From contig CM051520.1 in NCBI GenBank assembly GCA_028015205.1, forward strand, positions 64,674,694 to 64,738,693: 64,000 nucleotides of DNA, given 5' to 3'. Position numbers and translations under genes: made by a program. Below the pieces are notes generated by a model. The model had not been told where the DNA came from, ran no database searches, and saw only the letters and a program-made list of their open reading frames with translations. Below, in pieces: positions 35,301-46,588 of the stretch (the first letter of the stretch is position 1; each line of letters starts with the position of its first letter). Source of the DNA: Mytilisepta virgata (Eukaryota; Mollusca; Bivalvia; Mytilida; Mytilidae).

Positions 35301-38300
35301 AGATATTGAGCTTAATAAGTGCAAAATTTGGAAAAAATGCAGAAAAAGGGCAATAACTCCTACATGGGTCGTTGGATCTTCTTCAAAATTTCAGGGCAGG
35401 TAGATCTTGAGGTGCTGAACACTTTTACCCTATGCCAGAATTTTGATATCTGTTATGGTTTTTGAGTTATTTGCAAAAAAATGCAATTTACCCCTATGTT
35501 CTATTTTTAGCCATGGCGGCCATGTTTTTATACGAATCAAAAATCCAAACGATAGTTTTGTAGCACATATACCAATAAACAACTGTACGAAGTTTGGTTG
35601 CAATTGGTCTTATGGTGTCAGAGGAGTTAACGTTTGAAAAAGTTTACGGACGACGGACGGACGACGGACGGACGGACGACGGACGCCAAGTGATGGCAAT
35701 AGCTCACATGACCCTTCGGGTCAGGTGAGCTAAAAAGGTTGTTGAATTGTTTGTAAACAAATGATCCCTTAGATAGCGTTGACTTACTTCGACTTGGGTT
35801 TAACTCAATGTCTCTGAGCAGCACTCCAATTTATTCACTTTTATTCGATTACATAAATATATTTCTGTTACGCAGGTAATGAGATTTTGCATCTGATGAC
35901 AACACGAAAGACTTACCAGCTTCGAATTGATCTTCAGGACTGGAGTGATGTACACGTGTATGCATTTTACCAGAACTTTAAAATCCTGAGTGAAACCGAA
36001 AAATACAGATTGTCTATCGGCAATTACTCGGGAACAGCAGGTATACAAATTGAAATATTAACCAAAAAATGGTAAAACGTACATTTTATAAGCTAAAATA
36101 TACGCACATGGAATACAAAAATGTATACATTGTATTTTCATAACGGGTGGTACCAGCCCTGTAAGGAATGCCGTATTTATGATATTGCGAAATAAAGTAA
36201 ATAAAACTGGTATTTGGGTGTGTGTCACACTTCGAAATACAATTATTTACATATTTTATTATCTAATAAGAATTTGTACCGTTATATTTCTTTAGACACT
36301 AACTATTTTATTTCTTTACTTAAACCTTTTTAAAATAATTGCCTAAATCAGTCATGATTTTCTTGGTGTTCAGAACTAAGTATTAAGTGATTTATAAATA
36401 TAGATGGAATAAAATCTGATTTGTAATTAATTGTTAATTGCAGAAGGTGAAAGACTGACATATTATAACAGTTGTATCAGCTATACATTTCTATATTAAA
36501 GTCGTCTACAATCTTTATCTATCTCGTCTATTTTGCAATATCCTATAAATCAGTCAATTTCTAGTTTCTTTTAGGAAAACAGTTTGGCCTTAATGAATCC
36601 TTCATATTAAAATAATTGTTCAGCTTAATTTGTCTATTTTAAAATTAGAAATCCGACCACTTGGAAACGGAATTTTGATAAGATTTTGAACAGGAAAAAT
36701 CTGTTGTTATGTGCTATTGATCAAATCTGGATAGCTGAAATGTTGAGCTTTTTATTTCGATTTTCGGCTTTGTTTTTATATTTTGGTCCTTTTATGTTTT
36801 GTCTATGTTGACTTGTTCGACACCTCGCCGACTTTTTGTCATTGGGAAATACAATTTCTTTTTACATAATATTAAAGTTGCAAGACTAGATGTATGTGTA
36901 ATTGATATAGGCAATAGGTACAGTCTAACTGCGGTAGCTCGAACTCGGGTAGCTTGAACAACAACGATGGCTCGAACCATTTTGAAAATCCCGTCATTTT
37001 AACGTATATTTTCATGTTAGAAAAAGCCCTGGTTTTTCGAATAACGATTTCTCAAAAATTCGAACAAAAATTTATGGTCACTACAGCGATAAAAACTCGA
37101 ACTAAAAAATAAATGTAGGTTATAACAGTGATAAAAATAGATAAATTACTAATATTTTACTCACTTTGACATTTACTTTCTACCAAAAATTATTTTCTTC
37201 TTTTTTTTCACCTTCAGTGATGCAGATCCAGTAGAAAAAAAGTAACTTATTTCTGAATTGGATTTATATAATTCAAAAACGACTTTCAACTATATAAACG
37301 TGGTAGATAAAAGTGCGAAGAAAGCGGACCTTATTTCTTCTAGTTTACTTGTATCTGCTGAAATGCATGTAAAGCGTTTATCAATTGCCTAATAACAGAC
37401 TAGTCTAGGTATAAATTATGTCATCATTCTGACAAAGGTTCTTTAAATTGTACATATAAATCTAAAACGTTCTACATTATTTTCATATAATTCGTATGTT
37501 GTTTTCAAAACATCAAATGCAGTAATTTTATTGTATAACAGCAACTTCCGGTAAAAAGTTTATAACTTGATTAATTCATTTCATGAGGTCGTGCGTATGA
37601 ATACGTCCGCATGCAAGATAGTGTATGAGGAAAATGTTAATTTCAAATGTAAAACGTCATATTTCTACACTTTGGAATTATAAGTTATAAAGGTTATTTT
37701 TAATTAAAAAAATTATGAATGTGTAAAATCGGGCTTATCACTCACAAACTTTGCATAAAGTCCTTCGGACTTTATTTAGTTTGTGAGTGAATCGCCAGAG
37801 TTTGCACATTGATAAATCCCTTCAAATAACCTTCATTACTATATAAAAACAAACGAACAAAATACATAACTAAGTAGGTCAACAATAAATACTTCTAAAT
37901 CTAAAACGTTCTACATTATTTTCATTAAAAAAACAACAAAATACATAACTTAGTATAGGTCTACAATCAATACTAAACTATTAACGCCATTCAGTATATC
38001 ACCTTGCGTCGTTTGATTCTAATTTCAATTATTGTTATAATTTAACTGAAATAAACATTGTTTGGTCAAACTGACCAACAATTTCGAGAATTAGAAGTTT
38101 TTATAACAGGATACATTCCTGCTGGACATAATTTTTAATCTGTTGAAACATTGATAAATACTTGCAAATAATGTTTTACAAATTCATTTTTATGTGTATT
38201 GTTTTAGGTGATTCATTAACTTATCACAACTTGCAAGAATTTTCAACTTTTGATAAGGACCACAGCTGTGGATGCGCACAGTATAATCTAGGTGGATGGT

Positions 38301-38449
38301 GGTATATCTGTTGCTACAGGTCTAATTTAAATGGTTTATACAGTATTGGAAATACCGAGGCTGCCAATGTTTTAGCTTGGGAACGGTTTCGTGGTTATAC
38401 GTACTCCTTGAAGAGATCAAAAATGATGATTCGTCCTTCATCACCATGA
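27585..38449 (+). CDS. PAN/apple-FReD secreted lectin-like protein, gene 2 (5 exons)
   Basis: Coding exons: 27585-27894, 29634-29779, 30342-30438, 35876-36040, 38208-38449. Exons 1-4 have exactly the same lengths (310, 146, 97, 165) and phases as gene 1; exon 5 is 9 bases longer. The product is 319 aa. A signal peptide (about 1-20) precedes a PAN/apple-like module (STIECSLICTRKEKCC, SGCCPL). The FReD runs from about 110: PKDCQDILKRC, VFCDMETDGGGWT, RYENTTDFFRGWEAYKTGFG, REYWIGNEILHLMT, YSGTAGDSLTYHN, FSTFDKDHSCGC, GGWWYICCYRSNLNG, and MKMMIRP-type end (SKMMIRPSSP). As in gene 1, the Ca loop is shortened and Cys at about 260 and 274 are extra. A secreted recognition lectin is inferred. AATAAA lies at 38552, about 100 bases after the stop. 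Intron 3 holds a 2.9-kb repeat close to exon 4. Confidence 0.88.
27895..28916. other. Intron 1 of FReD gene 2, 5' part
   Basis: Nothing coding. 28060-28160 carries AACATGTCCCCACCAAAATC, the reverse-complement tail word of the RT element (compare 43385). Confidence 0.45.
28917..29040. repeat. 29-bp tandem repeat, about 4.3 copies
   Basis: The unit GAAATCCCATCTTCACCTTA plus CAGGAGATT starts at 28917, 28946, 28975, 29004 and 29033, with one or two substitutions per copy. Located in intron 1 of gene 2. Confidence 0.9.
29335..29580. repeat. Three tandem palindromes in intron 1 of gene 2
   Basis: Each unit of about 73-75 bp is itself an inverted repeat: TATCGTATAATGTTCTTATT then TTATGATAA then AATAAGAACGTTATACGATA, flanked by ATATTTATGAAATATTTAATA. 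Units begin at about 29353, 29426 and 29501. The array ends about 55 bases before the exon 2 acceptor. Confidence 0.9.
30439..32319. other. Intron 3 of FReD gene 2, 5' part
   Basis: No coding feature supported. The start resembles intron 3 of gene 1 and the relic at 6931 (CTTTTGTTTAAGCAAAT). Confidence 0.45.
32316..32377. repeat. (TA)n/(GT)n microsatellite
   Basis: ATATATATAT followed by roughly 28 GT dinucleotides, ending GTGATG. Located in intron 3 of gene 2. Confidence 0.95.
33241..33960. repeat. ~325-bp tandem units inside R4
   Basis: More than two near-identical units, with starts at 33241, 33564 and 33890 (spacings 323 and 326). Differences are scattered substitutions, for example CTATGTTCT versus CTATTTTCT. 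Confidence 0.9.
34486..35635. repeat. 502-bp tandem units inside R4
   Basis: Two full near-identical units and part of a third, with starts at 34486, 34988 and 35490, spaced exactly 502 bases each time. The first two are almost identical, so the amplification is recent. Confidence 0.9.
36041..38207. other. Intron 4 of FReD gene 2
   Basis: AT-rich. It contains a hairpin at 37741-37788 and a duplicated phrase TCTAAAACGTTCTACATTAT (about 37461 and 37899). No gene seen. Confidence 0.5.
37741..37788. repeat. Short hairpin
   Basis: CACTCACAAACT...ATAAAGTCC, then TTC, then GGACTTTAT..AGTTTGTGAGTG. Two paired segments with a small internal mismatch. Possibly a MITE end or fold-back. Confidence 0.75.
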
Positions 38450-38551
38450 TCACATACACTGTCCTATAACGTGCAGTATAACTAAATACTTGACTAGCAT
38501 GCGAAAACACGGTGCAATTTACAGGTGCAAATGAGTACATTTTATATGCTT

Positions 38552-38557
38552 AATAAA
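38552..38557 (+). terminator. Poly(A) signal of FReD gene 2
   Basis: AATAAA about 103 bases after the stop codon of gene 2, in AT-rich sequence. Confidence 0.5.
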
Positions 38558-40555
38558 ACATAAATCATGCAATTTTTCATTGTTTGTGTATATGAATAAT
38601 ATCGAGGTTCTTTAGAAATGAATGTAACCATTATGCAATAGGAAGTGAACTGGGTTCAAAAATTTGAAAAGAATAATTTTAAATGTGAGTGTACACAATG
38701 TTCACTGGTACATGTAACATATGGTTAATATAAAACATATAAAAAGGGCCATTCTTCAAAATTTTCATCGTTCTTTTGGTACTTTCTTTGTTTCGAAAGA
38801 GTTTCACCTTCTTATAATACCAATCATTGTAAGAAAAGAAATAGTAAATAGTTTCTCATTGCTATCAATGTTGTGGTGATATTTTTGGCTTTCCAAAGTA
38901 AGAGCGTATCTGTTAACTGTTAATCAAAAAATGCGCATTATAGGCAAGGAATTTACATTTTGTGCAGGTACCCGAGTTTATTTTACCCCACTGAGACAAT
39001 ACCGCTGTGTTCCCAAACGAGCATGGCGAGTACAAAATGAACACTGGAAAATTTTCAATGGATGTTTAAAATTAACATCTTTCACGAAAGGAGGCGCATC
39101 TGAATGGGTGTGGGGTGGGGGAGACGCCGGGGATTTTCCAGTTCTACGCTTTTGAACGATTATAAGTACCTATTTGTTCCGTAAATGCTCAAATTTTAGG
39201 ATTTAGCACAGTCGAAAAAGCTATATAACGTTAAACCAGATTGGTCAAAATTATGACAAAAAAGAATCCTGACTGGACGTCACAACTGTGGGAGATAGCT
39301 GCACGTCCAACTATCTTCGATCATCTTCCATTGGTCATCTCCAACTGAAAACAGGTATTGCCGGAAGAATGTTAGTTCTCGTATCATTCTTACCTTTCAG
39401 TAGTTATTGCTCAGCATAACATCAGGTACATTTGTACCTGTGTTGAAATTTTCAGTGACAGGTTTCAGCTTCCTCAGGCAATTACCTTTACTTGGATATT
39501 TAGGCCCGTATGATTGTATAGTTTACAAAGTTTTGTTGTTAATGTTTTGTGTCTTTCGAAGGCTTTGGTCACGAGCGTACCAGATGAAAGTGAAATCAAA
39601 AATACGCATCGCATGCAAGGAATTGAATGATCCATTTTTTTTAAAGACAATATTTAGATTTTTGAGATCTCCATGATTGTGAGAGAAATTGGTCACTGTA
39701 GCAGGGTAGAATTTTTATGAATAAAAGGAGAAACATTACGAACATCACCTTATGAAGTTCACATTATTTTTATTAATGAGGAAAAAGAACATTCATTTAA
39801 TGAATTCTGTATCTACCATTAACAAACGTTCCTTAAACAATTTTTTTTAAGATATTACCTTTAACTGTGATTTTTGTGGCACTAACAACAATTTCCTCTA
39901 CTTAAATCATATAGGAATCAACCAAACTATTTTATCATGTCTAGCTTATGGTCACCTTTTTACTAATACTGTGTTGGCTTTTATCGTGTGTTTTTACACT
40001 AGAGGGTCAGGATATATAAGGGGTACAAAAAAGCGGGTTTCAAGCGACATCTGCTACGATTATATACTTAGTAAAACTACTTTAACTCCTTGTTAATTCT
40101 ATGTTTCGTACTCTTTTGTGTTGTTTTTATCATGAGTTATGTTGATTTAGTGGTTTTAATTTATTAACACAAATTTAGCAATATTTTAGAAATTAACTTC
40201 AAGAAAGGCCAATATTCCACTGTTCTCTTCAAGTGATATAAGCAATCTTTTGAGAAATTGTTTCCCGATAAAGCAACACCAAAAAAGATCGCAAAACAAT
40301 CGCAGATGATTTTTTTTATGTTCTTATAATACGCATTTATGAATTTTATTTCATGAGGTACTCTCGTGACCAAAACTTGGAAGACAAAACATTATCACTA
40401 AAATATTGTTAGTCTAGAGCCATACGGATATAAACTGCTTATCCAAAATACTTAAAACAAATTTGACTACTTTTAACAGAATTTCAAAATTCATAAACTG
40501 AAAATTTCAACTCAAGAACTAAATCATTTCGTAGACGAAGAAATGGCTACTGAGG

Positions 40556-40600
40556 TGGGGGCGGGGGGGGGGGGGGGGGGGAAGGGGGGGGTATTCCCAC
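40556..40600. repeat. Poly-G tract
   Basis: A GGTGGGGGCG start, then about 20 consecutive G, then AA and 8 G. A similar shorter G run is at about 41396-41410, at the edge of a dispersed repeat. Confidence 0.9.
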
Positions 40601-40789
40601 GGGTACTTGCAGACCACAAGCAACCTTATCGCCTCGGTGGTAGTAAAACAAATTTCGATATAAAATTCCTTGCGTGTGATGATTATTTATGAATTAAGGA
40701 TGTACTTGTGACCAAAACATCGGCAAACAAAAAACAATAAGTACCATAACATTGTGAACTATAGAACAAAACGTGCCTAAACAGTTAAT

Positions 40790-40876
40790 CCAAAATATAG
40801 ATTGGGCCAACTTTGTTTTTTTATTATTCTAACCAAAATATAGATTGTGCCAACTTTGTTTTTTTATTATTCTAAC
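40790..40876. repeat. 43-bp direct duplication
   Basis: CCAAAATATAGATTG(G/T)GCC followed by AACTTTGTTTTTTTATTATT and CTAA occurs twice, starting at 40790 and 40833, with one substitution. Confidence 0.9.
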
Positions 40877-41349
40877 CAAGAAGAAATGCATTCTGAGGAC
40901 TATTTTCGACGGTCCATCCGTATATTAGTAGATGTGTTTCATTAACTTGGAGAAATGATTTAAGAACGGTAATGTTATTGTTGACAGGTTAAGTAGAAAA
41001 GACAAATCTTAAATGTGACAATTAGTAAACACCAAATATCTTTTCATTGTCGTTGTCACCTTACCTTCTGAATAAAGAATGAATTGGAGGGTGACTTGAT
41101 ACATCTGATTAATCGATCTGGAATCGGGGCGATAGATAATTAAAAGAAAGGTAGTATGCTTCTAAACGTAAAATTTTTATTCAAACATATGATATAGACA
41201 TAATCTTTAGATCCGTTTAATTGAGGTCTGGAGCTTGCATGTCAGTAACTGCTAGTAGTTCTTTGTTAATATACATTGTTCATTGTCATTTTGCTTAGTT
41301 GCTTCTGTTACCCTTTTTAACATCGGACCCGAACATCTTTTGAACTGAG

Positions 41350-41716
41350 TCTTACTGTGTGTTTGTTTATTCCACATTACATTGGCTAGAGGTATGGGGG
41401 GGGGGGGGGAGATCTCACAAAACATATTTAACCCCGAAGCATTTGTGCGCCTGTCCCATGTCAGGAACCTCTAGTCTTTGTTTGTCGTGTGTGTTTTTTA
41501 AATTTTGGTTCATTTTTATGTTTCGGAGTTTAATGTGCCGTCCATTTTGCTGAACTAGTATGCATTATTGTTTAGGGGCCAGCTGAAGCCCGGCTTCGGT
41601 CAGGATTTTCTCGCTGCGTTGAAGAACCATTGGTAGCCTTGAGCAGTTTTCTGCTCTTTGGTCGGGTTGTTGTCTCTTTAGCACATTCCCCGTTTCCATT
41701 CCTATTTTATAATATG
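41350..41716 (+). repeat. Dispersed mussel-type repeat
   Basis: Carries TTCCACATTACATTGGCTAG, a G tract, ATCTCACAAAACATATTTAA, GCGCCTGTCCCATGTCAGGA, GGGCCAGCTGAAG and GGTCGGGTTGTTGTCTCTTT. I recall this wording as very common in mussel genomic DNA. Non-coding; the class is unknown to me. Confidence 0.6.
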
Positions 41717-42239
41717 GAAATTCAATACACACAGTGGTATTAAACGAAATGGCCTCGTTTGTAGAAATAGACTCCATAAACACCAAGACACACGTACGTT
41801 ACATATTGCGCAAACTTTCCATAGATATAAGTTTCATTGTCATTGGAGAAAATATCACAAAATATTTAGCCAAATCTATGGGCGTGTTAGACACAGACAT
41901 GAAAATTTATTACTGATGGGATTTATCAATAAATAATGATACCAATCTAGCCCGTCTACTGTCTTTATAGGAATTTGAAAGTAAATTACGAATACACACG
42001 TGACATTACATGCAGAGTCTTAAAATCAGAAGGACAAAAAGAGACACTGCATTAAAGCTTTCTATAAGTTGTTATTTAAAAAAAAAAATTGTGGACCTGC
42101 ATGCATATTCCAAGAGAAAATAAAACTGCATGTGCATTGGTATATTCTATATATATACAGACGCTATACCGAAAAGAAGAACACCTGAGATCTTAACTTC
42201 GTATCAAAGTCCACCACTATAAAAATGTTCCTTTATACT

Positions 42240-45149
42240 TTCTCAAAGGGGAAAATATTTAATCGATTTATGTATACAAGATAAATTAAGAATTCTAAAT
42301 GGTAGAACATTCGGAGATACTTTTAGACAGTACACCTCACATCTAATAATAAAAAGAAAAACCCTAATTGGGAAAATCAATCTCTGTCAGTCCTTAAAAA
42401 GCGACTTATTGAAAAAGAAAATTTATTTAAAAAATTCAATAAAGATCCATATATGAGATCATCTTATTTCAGTGTTTTAAAGAATTATAGAAAATCCAAG
42501 AAAACCACGATACGACTCTATAGGCAAAATCTAGTAAATCAGCTTGACTCTTTAAAAGATAATAATCCAAAAGCTTATTGAAAACTTCCAAATAAATTTC
42601 TAAGTGATGGTGGGACAGTCGCAGGACAATATATCGAAGATATTTAAACAATTTAATGAGCTAGATTTTAAAATTTCTGAAAAAGAGCTTCTTGATGCAC
42701 TGAAATCTCTGAAAAATAAAAAAAAGCCTGTGGAATTGACCAAATATCAAATGAGGTGTTCAAGTATGGTTTTATATATTTCTCCTAACCCCTACTGAAA
42801 ATATTCAATAATGTCCTCACTTGTGGAATTTTCCCTAAGATTTGGTGTAAAAGCTTTTTAAGTCCTATATATAAGTCAGGTGACACTAAAGAACATAGTA
42901 ATTACAGGGGAATTGCTATAAGTAATAATATTGGTAAATTCTTTACTAGAATATTAAATAACAGACTTGAAAAATATTTAGAAAAAAATGTCATTATATC
43001 CCAAGAATAAATTGGTTTCTCTAAAGGTAAAATAACAAGTGATCATCTTTTTGTCTTAAAAACACTAATAGATAAACACACACAAAAAGGCTCTAAAACA
43101 TTATATACATGTTTTGTTGACTTTAGAAGAGCATTTAATACTGTTACTCATACAGGACTGTTCTATAAACTTAGTAAACCCATTTCTATAATATAATCAA
43201 AAGTATGTATGCTAATAACAAAATATGTATAAAAACGCGAAACATGTTAACAGGTAAAGTCAAGAAATACCAAAGGGATATTCGAAGGAGAGAAAAATCG
43301 TAACAACTGACAAACTCAGGAGAACAACGAAGACAAGACAAAACAATACATGCACTACAATTAAAAACTAAAAACATATAAACAACATGGACCCCACCAA
43401 AAAACAGCTGACTTATAATTATAAAATAGATCATTTACTGGAGTAAGACAAGGAGATAATCTGAGCCCTAGTCTCTTTAAAATATTTATAATATATGATT
43501 TTCAATCTTTATTAGATGAAACTTGTGACCCAGTATTGCTATCAAATATTTCATTAAATGCTGATGGTCTTGTATTGCTTTCTGAATCTAAACAAGGCTT
43601 ACAGAATGCATTAAATAAGCTAGAAATCTATTGTGAAAATTGGGTTTTAGAAGTTAATCTAAAAAAAAACCGAAATCTATAGATTTCAATACATCAGGCA
43701 GTATTAAAGATGCACAGCTCTCATATAAAGACACACACATGTTTGTACGTCCAAAATACACAACATTATACTTATCTTGGCATAACTTTCAGTGCATCTG
43801 GCAGCTTTTCAGAAGCCAAAAATATGTTATATAAAAAATGTTCAAAAGCTTCCTTTAAATATACTAAATATTTTACTAATTATAAACCCAATATTTCCAC
43901 TCTAATGCACATATTTGATCTCAAAGTGAAATCCGTATTATCATATGGTTCAGAAATATGGGGTTTTTTCATTCACGGAAGTTGAACGATGACCCAGAAC
44001 GGAATTATTTCTATAGACTTTGTAAAGATCTAAAAAATGAGAAAGTATATCTCAAATTCTGCAGATTCGCATTAAGAGTGAATAAGCACGCTACAAATTT
44101 GCACATATTTGGTGAATTAGGTCGTTATCCCCTCATGTTAGATATTGAAACATCACAAACATGACTGAGTCAAATACTGGAAAAGAATTCATACTACAAA
44201 TAATATTTTATTAACAAATGCATACTCTCCCTCAAAAATTCTTGGACTAGTTGTATTCATATCCTGAAACCGCTTGATTTACAAGAGTATCAAGTACTCT
44301 CATCCAAAACAAACATTAAAAATATGGTGAAAAAGAAATTATATTAAAAATATTATAACATATGGAAGAAATGGTTATTTAATGATAAAAGACAAAATAA
44401 TACATTTGAAAATAAACTTAGAACTTATCGATTATTCAAACCAAACTTTAATTTTGAGCCATACTTATTGAAATTGCCATACCTTCAAAGATGTGTTTTA
44501 ACAAGATTTAGAATCGGAGCTGATAAACTTGAAATAGAAAAAGGTCCTTACTTTAATATCAAACTAGAAAATAGAATATGCAGACTCTGTAATGAGGAAA
44601 TAGAAGATGAGATGCACTTTCTTTTAAGCTTTGTTTAATGTTAGAAGTCCCTTTATTGGCAAAATATTTAGTAAAAATAAAAATGTTTCAACACTTTATA
44701 ACAAATCTCTTTTTATTTGGTTAATGGGAAATGAAGATAAAGAAATTTTGACAATAATTTGTCTATTATTGGAGATTTTAAATGAAAATAGAAATAAAAT
44801 ATTAAATTAGATTATCTTTTGTCATGTCTGTATAGAGTTATAGATATATATCATCATATATGCATACACATTATTTACAATTAATTAATTATAATAATAG
44901 AAGAGGTGTGCTGTCCAGTAAGGTGACCAGAGAAACAAACAATGGGTCATACTCGTGTACATACATGACATATTTTCATATTACAAATTACTTATTTCAT
45001 TTACTTTAATCAATTAAATCAAAACTAATCATGTTATACTTTGTTTAATTTATTTTTATTTTATATTATGTTTGAAAATTAAGATTGTAATTTTTCTGCT
45101 TATTTTGGGCACCGTGATTGGCAAATAAAGTATTTGTTTGTTGTTTGTT
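42240..45149 (+). mobile_element. LINE retrotransposon remnant, 5' truncated
   Basis: Plus-strand segments in order: the end of an AP-endonuclease domain (GKYLIDLCIQDKLRILNGRT, about 42250); a linker (YFSVLKNYRKSKKTTIRLYR, NNPKAY); RT blocks SPIYKSGDTKEHSNYRGIAI (about 42870) and TCFVDFRRAFNTV (about 43110); GVRQGDNLSPSLFKIF (about 43440); and ADGLVLLSES at the catalytic box, where the second Asp of the family's ADD is Gly. A C-terminal knuckle follows (RICRLCNEEIEDEMHFLL, about 44575). The tail reaches AATAAA at 45124 and a TTGTTTG run. Many frameshifts and stops; not functional. A foreign fragment interrupts it at about 43235-43430. Confidence 0.85.
43235..43430 (-). mobile_element. Nested insertion within the LINE RT
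   Basis: Between two consecutive RT blocks about 190 bases intervene that carry ATACCAAAGGGATATTCGAA and AACATGGACCCCACCAAAAA. These are reverse-complement words of the tail of the RT element at 9779-10660. RT coding resumes directly with TTTACTGGAGTAAGACAAGG. The insertion is therefore younger than the LINE. Confidence 0.6.
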
Positions 45150-45543
45150 CCTTTAGGATGCAGTGAAAATTCCTGACGCAGAAAATATTCTAACAATGAA
45201 TCATTCCTACTTGTCATAATATAAACAACAGCGCAAACACAATGACAATGCGATAACATATTAGACACTCTCTACGTCGAGAGGTTAATATACTGAACCG
45301 CAAAAGAAACGTCGCTTTTTCAAAATGTTAGCAAAATTCAAAATAAATATTAATTAATGATTTTTATATAATCAGTATTACGATTACATCACCAGGTAAG
45401 ATTAAATTACCTGTGAATTAAATTTTCGGTTGAATAATTTTCAGTTGATATCGTAGAGCGACCGTACCTAAAACCGCTCGTGGGACTTGGCGGTAATTTT
45501 TCTTAAATCTTAAATGTTCGTGAAATTCATGCTCCTTTATGGG

Positions 45544-45550
45544 TATAAAA
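45544..45550 (+). promoter_or_regulatory. TATA box of the Tc1 transposase
   Basis: TATAAAA at 45544-45550 inside GGGTATAAAAGGCCGG. It overlaps the first in-frame ATG (45539), which argues that transcription starts downstream and that the ATG at 45599 is the real start. Confidence 0.65.
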
Positions 45551-45598
45551 GGCCGGAGAAAATTAAAGAGTGTTAGTATCAGTGTTGACACAGAAGCT

Positions 45599-46588
45599 AT
45601 GCCACGTCTGACTCCACAACAGAGAGAAGAGGCCATTGGTCGATTGGATACTGGGCAATCTGCCAGAGTTATTGCCAACGACTTCAACTGTGCTGTTCGA
45701 ACAATTGAACGTCTACGGACACGGTACAATGCAACAAACAGCACAAATGACCGTCCACGGAGTGGTAGACCCCAAGTCACTACCCCTAGACCGAATAGAG
45801 GCATTGTTCGTCACCATTTGATGAATCGGTTCACCCCAGCTGCCAAAACTGCCAGAAACACTGTTGGAACACATGGACGACCCATATGTGATGATACGGT
45901 TCGTCGGCGATTAGCTGCTAGAAACATGAGATGTCGCCGTCCAGCAAGAGGACCTATTCTTACTCCTCGACACCGTCAAGCTCGTCTTCAGTGGGCCACT
46001 CAGCGACAGAATTGGCGAAATCGACAATGGCGTAACATCATCTTCTCTGACGAAAGCCGTTACTGCATTTCAACAGCCGATGGCAGAACCAGAGTGTGGA
46101 GAAGACGCGGGGAACGTTACGAAGACAGCTGCATTCTGGAAACAGACGCGTGGGGAGGACCTAGCATCATGGTATGGGGTGGAATCGGCCTTAACGTTAA
46201 ACTTGGTCCAGTCATCTTTCAGAACCTTGGCCCAGGCAGAGGAAATGGCGTAACAGCTGCCCGTTACATCGACCAAGTCTTGACACCCCATGTTCAGCCC
46301 CATTTCGCACGTCATCAAAACAAGACTTTCCAACAGGACAATGCACGTGCGCATACCGCAAGAGCCACAAGAGACTTTCTACAGCAGAATAACATTAATG
46401 TTATGGATTGGCCGGCTTTGAGTCCAGATTTAAACCCTATTGAACATTTATGGGACGAAGTTCAAAGACGGTTGAATAATGAGCAGCCAAGTCCGACAAC
46501 TGCAGCTGAACTTTCACAAGCGTTTCAGAGAGTATGGGCACGTATTCCGATGGCGTTTATTAATCGGCTCATCAACTCCATGTACTGA
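45599..46588 (+). CDS. Tc1/mariner transposase, DD34E
   Basis: 329 aa from ATG 45599 (MPRLTPQQREEA). An in-frame ATG 20 codons upstream sits on the TATA box, so the shorter start is preferred. The N-terminal half is a bipartite helix-turn-helix DNA-binding region (about residues 5-45 and 60-115) separated by a GRPR-like RPRSGRP (52-58). The catalytic domain has D151 in IIFSDESRY, D247 in FQQDNARAHTA and E282 in SPDLNPIEHLW. Thirty-four residues separate the last two, the DD34E signature of Tc1. A Gly-rich WGGP..MVWGGI block is at 185-196. The enzyme cuts and pastes the element at TA sites. The frame is intact and length is normal for Tc1, so activity is possible. AATAAA follows at 46775. Confidence 0.93.
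   Translation: MPRLTPQQREEAIGRLDTGQSARVIANDFNCAVRTIERLRTRYNATNSTNDRPRSGRPQVTTPRPNRGIVRHHLMNRFTPAAKTARNTVGTHGRPICDDTVRRRLAARNMRCRRPARGPILTPRHRQARLQWATQRQNWRNRQWRNIIFSDESRYCISTADGRTRVWRRRGERYEDSCILETDAWGGPSIMVWGGIGLNVKLGPVIFQNLGPGRGNGVTAARYIDQVLTPHVQPHFARHQNKTFQQDNARAHTARATRDFLQQNNINVMDWPALSPDLNPIEHLWDEVQRRLNNEQPSPTTAAELSQAFQRVWARIPMAFINRLINSMY

Larger units (their letters stand above)
32837..35735 (+). repeat. GCTCACCTG-family repeat, copy R4 (gene 2, intron 3)
   Basis: It starts with the hairpin AGGCTCT-CA-AGAGCCT (32837-32852) and GAATCGCTCACCTGGC. It ends with a CGGACGACGGACGG tract and a hairpin at 35701-35731 whose inner stem is TGACCC-TTC-GGGTCA. Inside are two tandem arrays: one of about 325 bp (TGAATAGTAGTTTCAGAGAA at 33241, 33564, 33890) and one of 502 bp (ACCCCTATGTTCTATTTTTA at 34486, 34988, 35490). 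AAAGGGCAATAACTCCTA and CCATGGCAGCCATG words recur. Non-coding. It ends about 140 bases before exon 4. Confidence 0.85.
38558..41379. other. Intergenic, no supported gene
   Basis: It holds a dispersed-repeat tail at 39960-40140, a G tract at 40558-40600 and a 43-bp duplication at 40790-40876. The frames at 38931-39155 and 39407-39676 have no recognisable domain. Confidence 0.4.

Noticed and set aside
45539..45598. 20-residue N-terminal extension of the transposase
   Set aside because: The upstream ATG overlaps the TATA box; the downstream ATG at 45599 gives the normal Tc1 start.
45418..45804. 128-codon minus-strand frame
   Set aside because: Antisense shadow of the Tc1 transposase N-terminus and promoter region.
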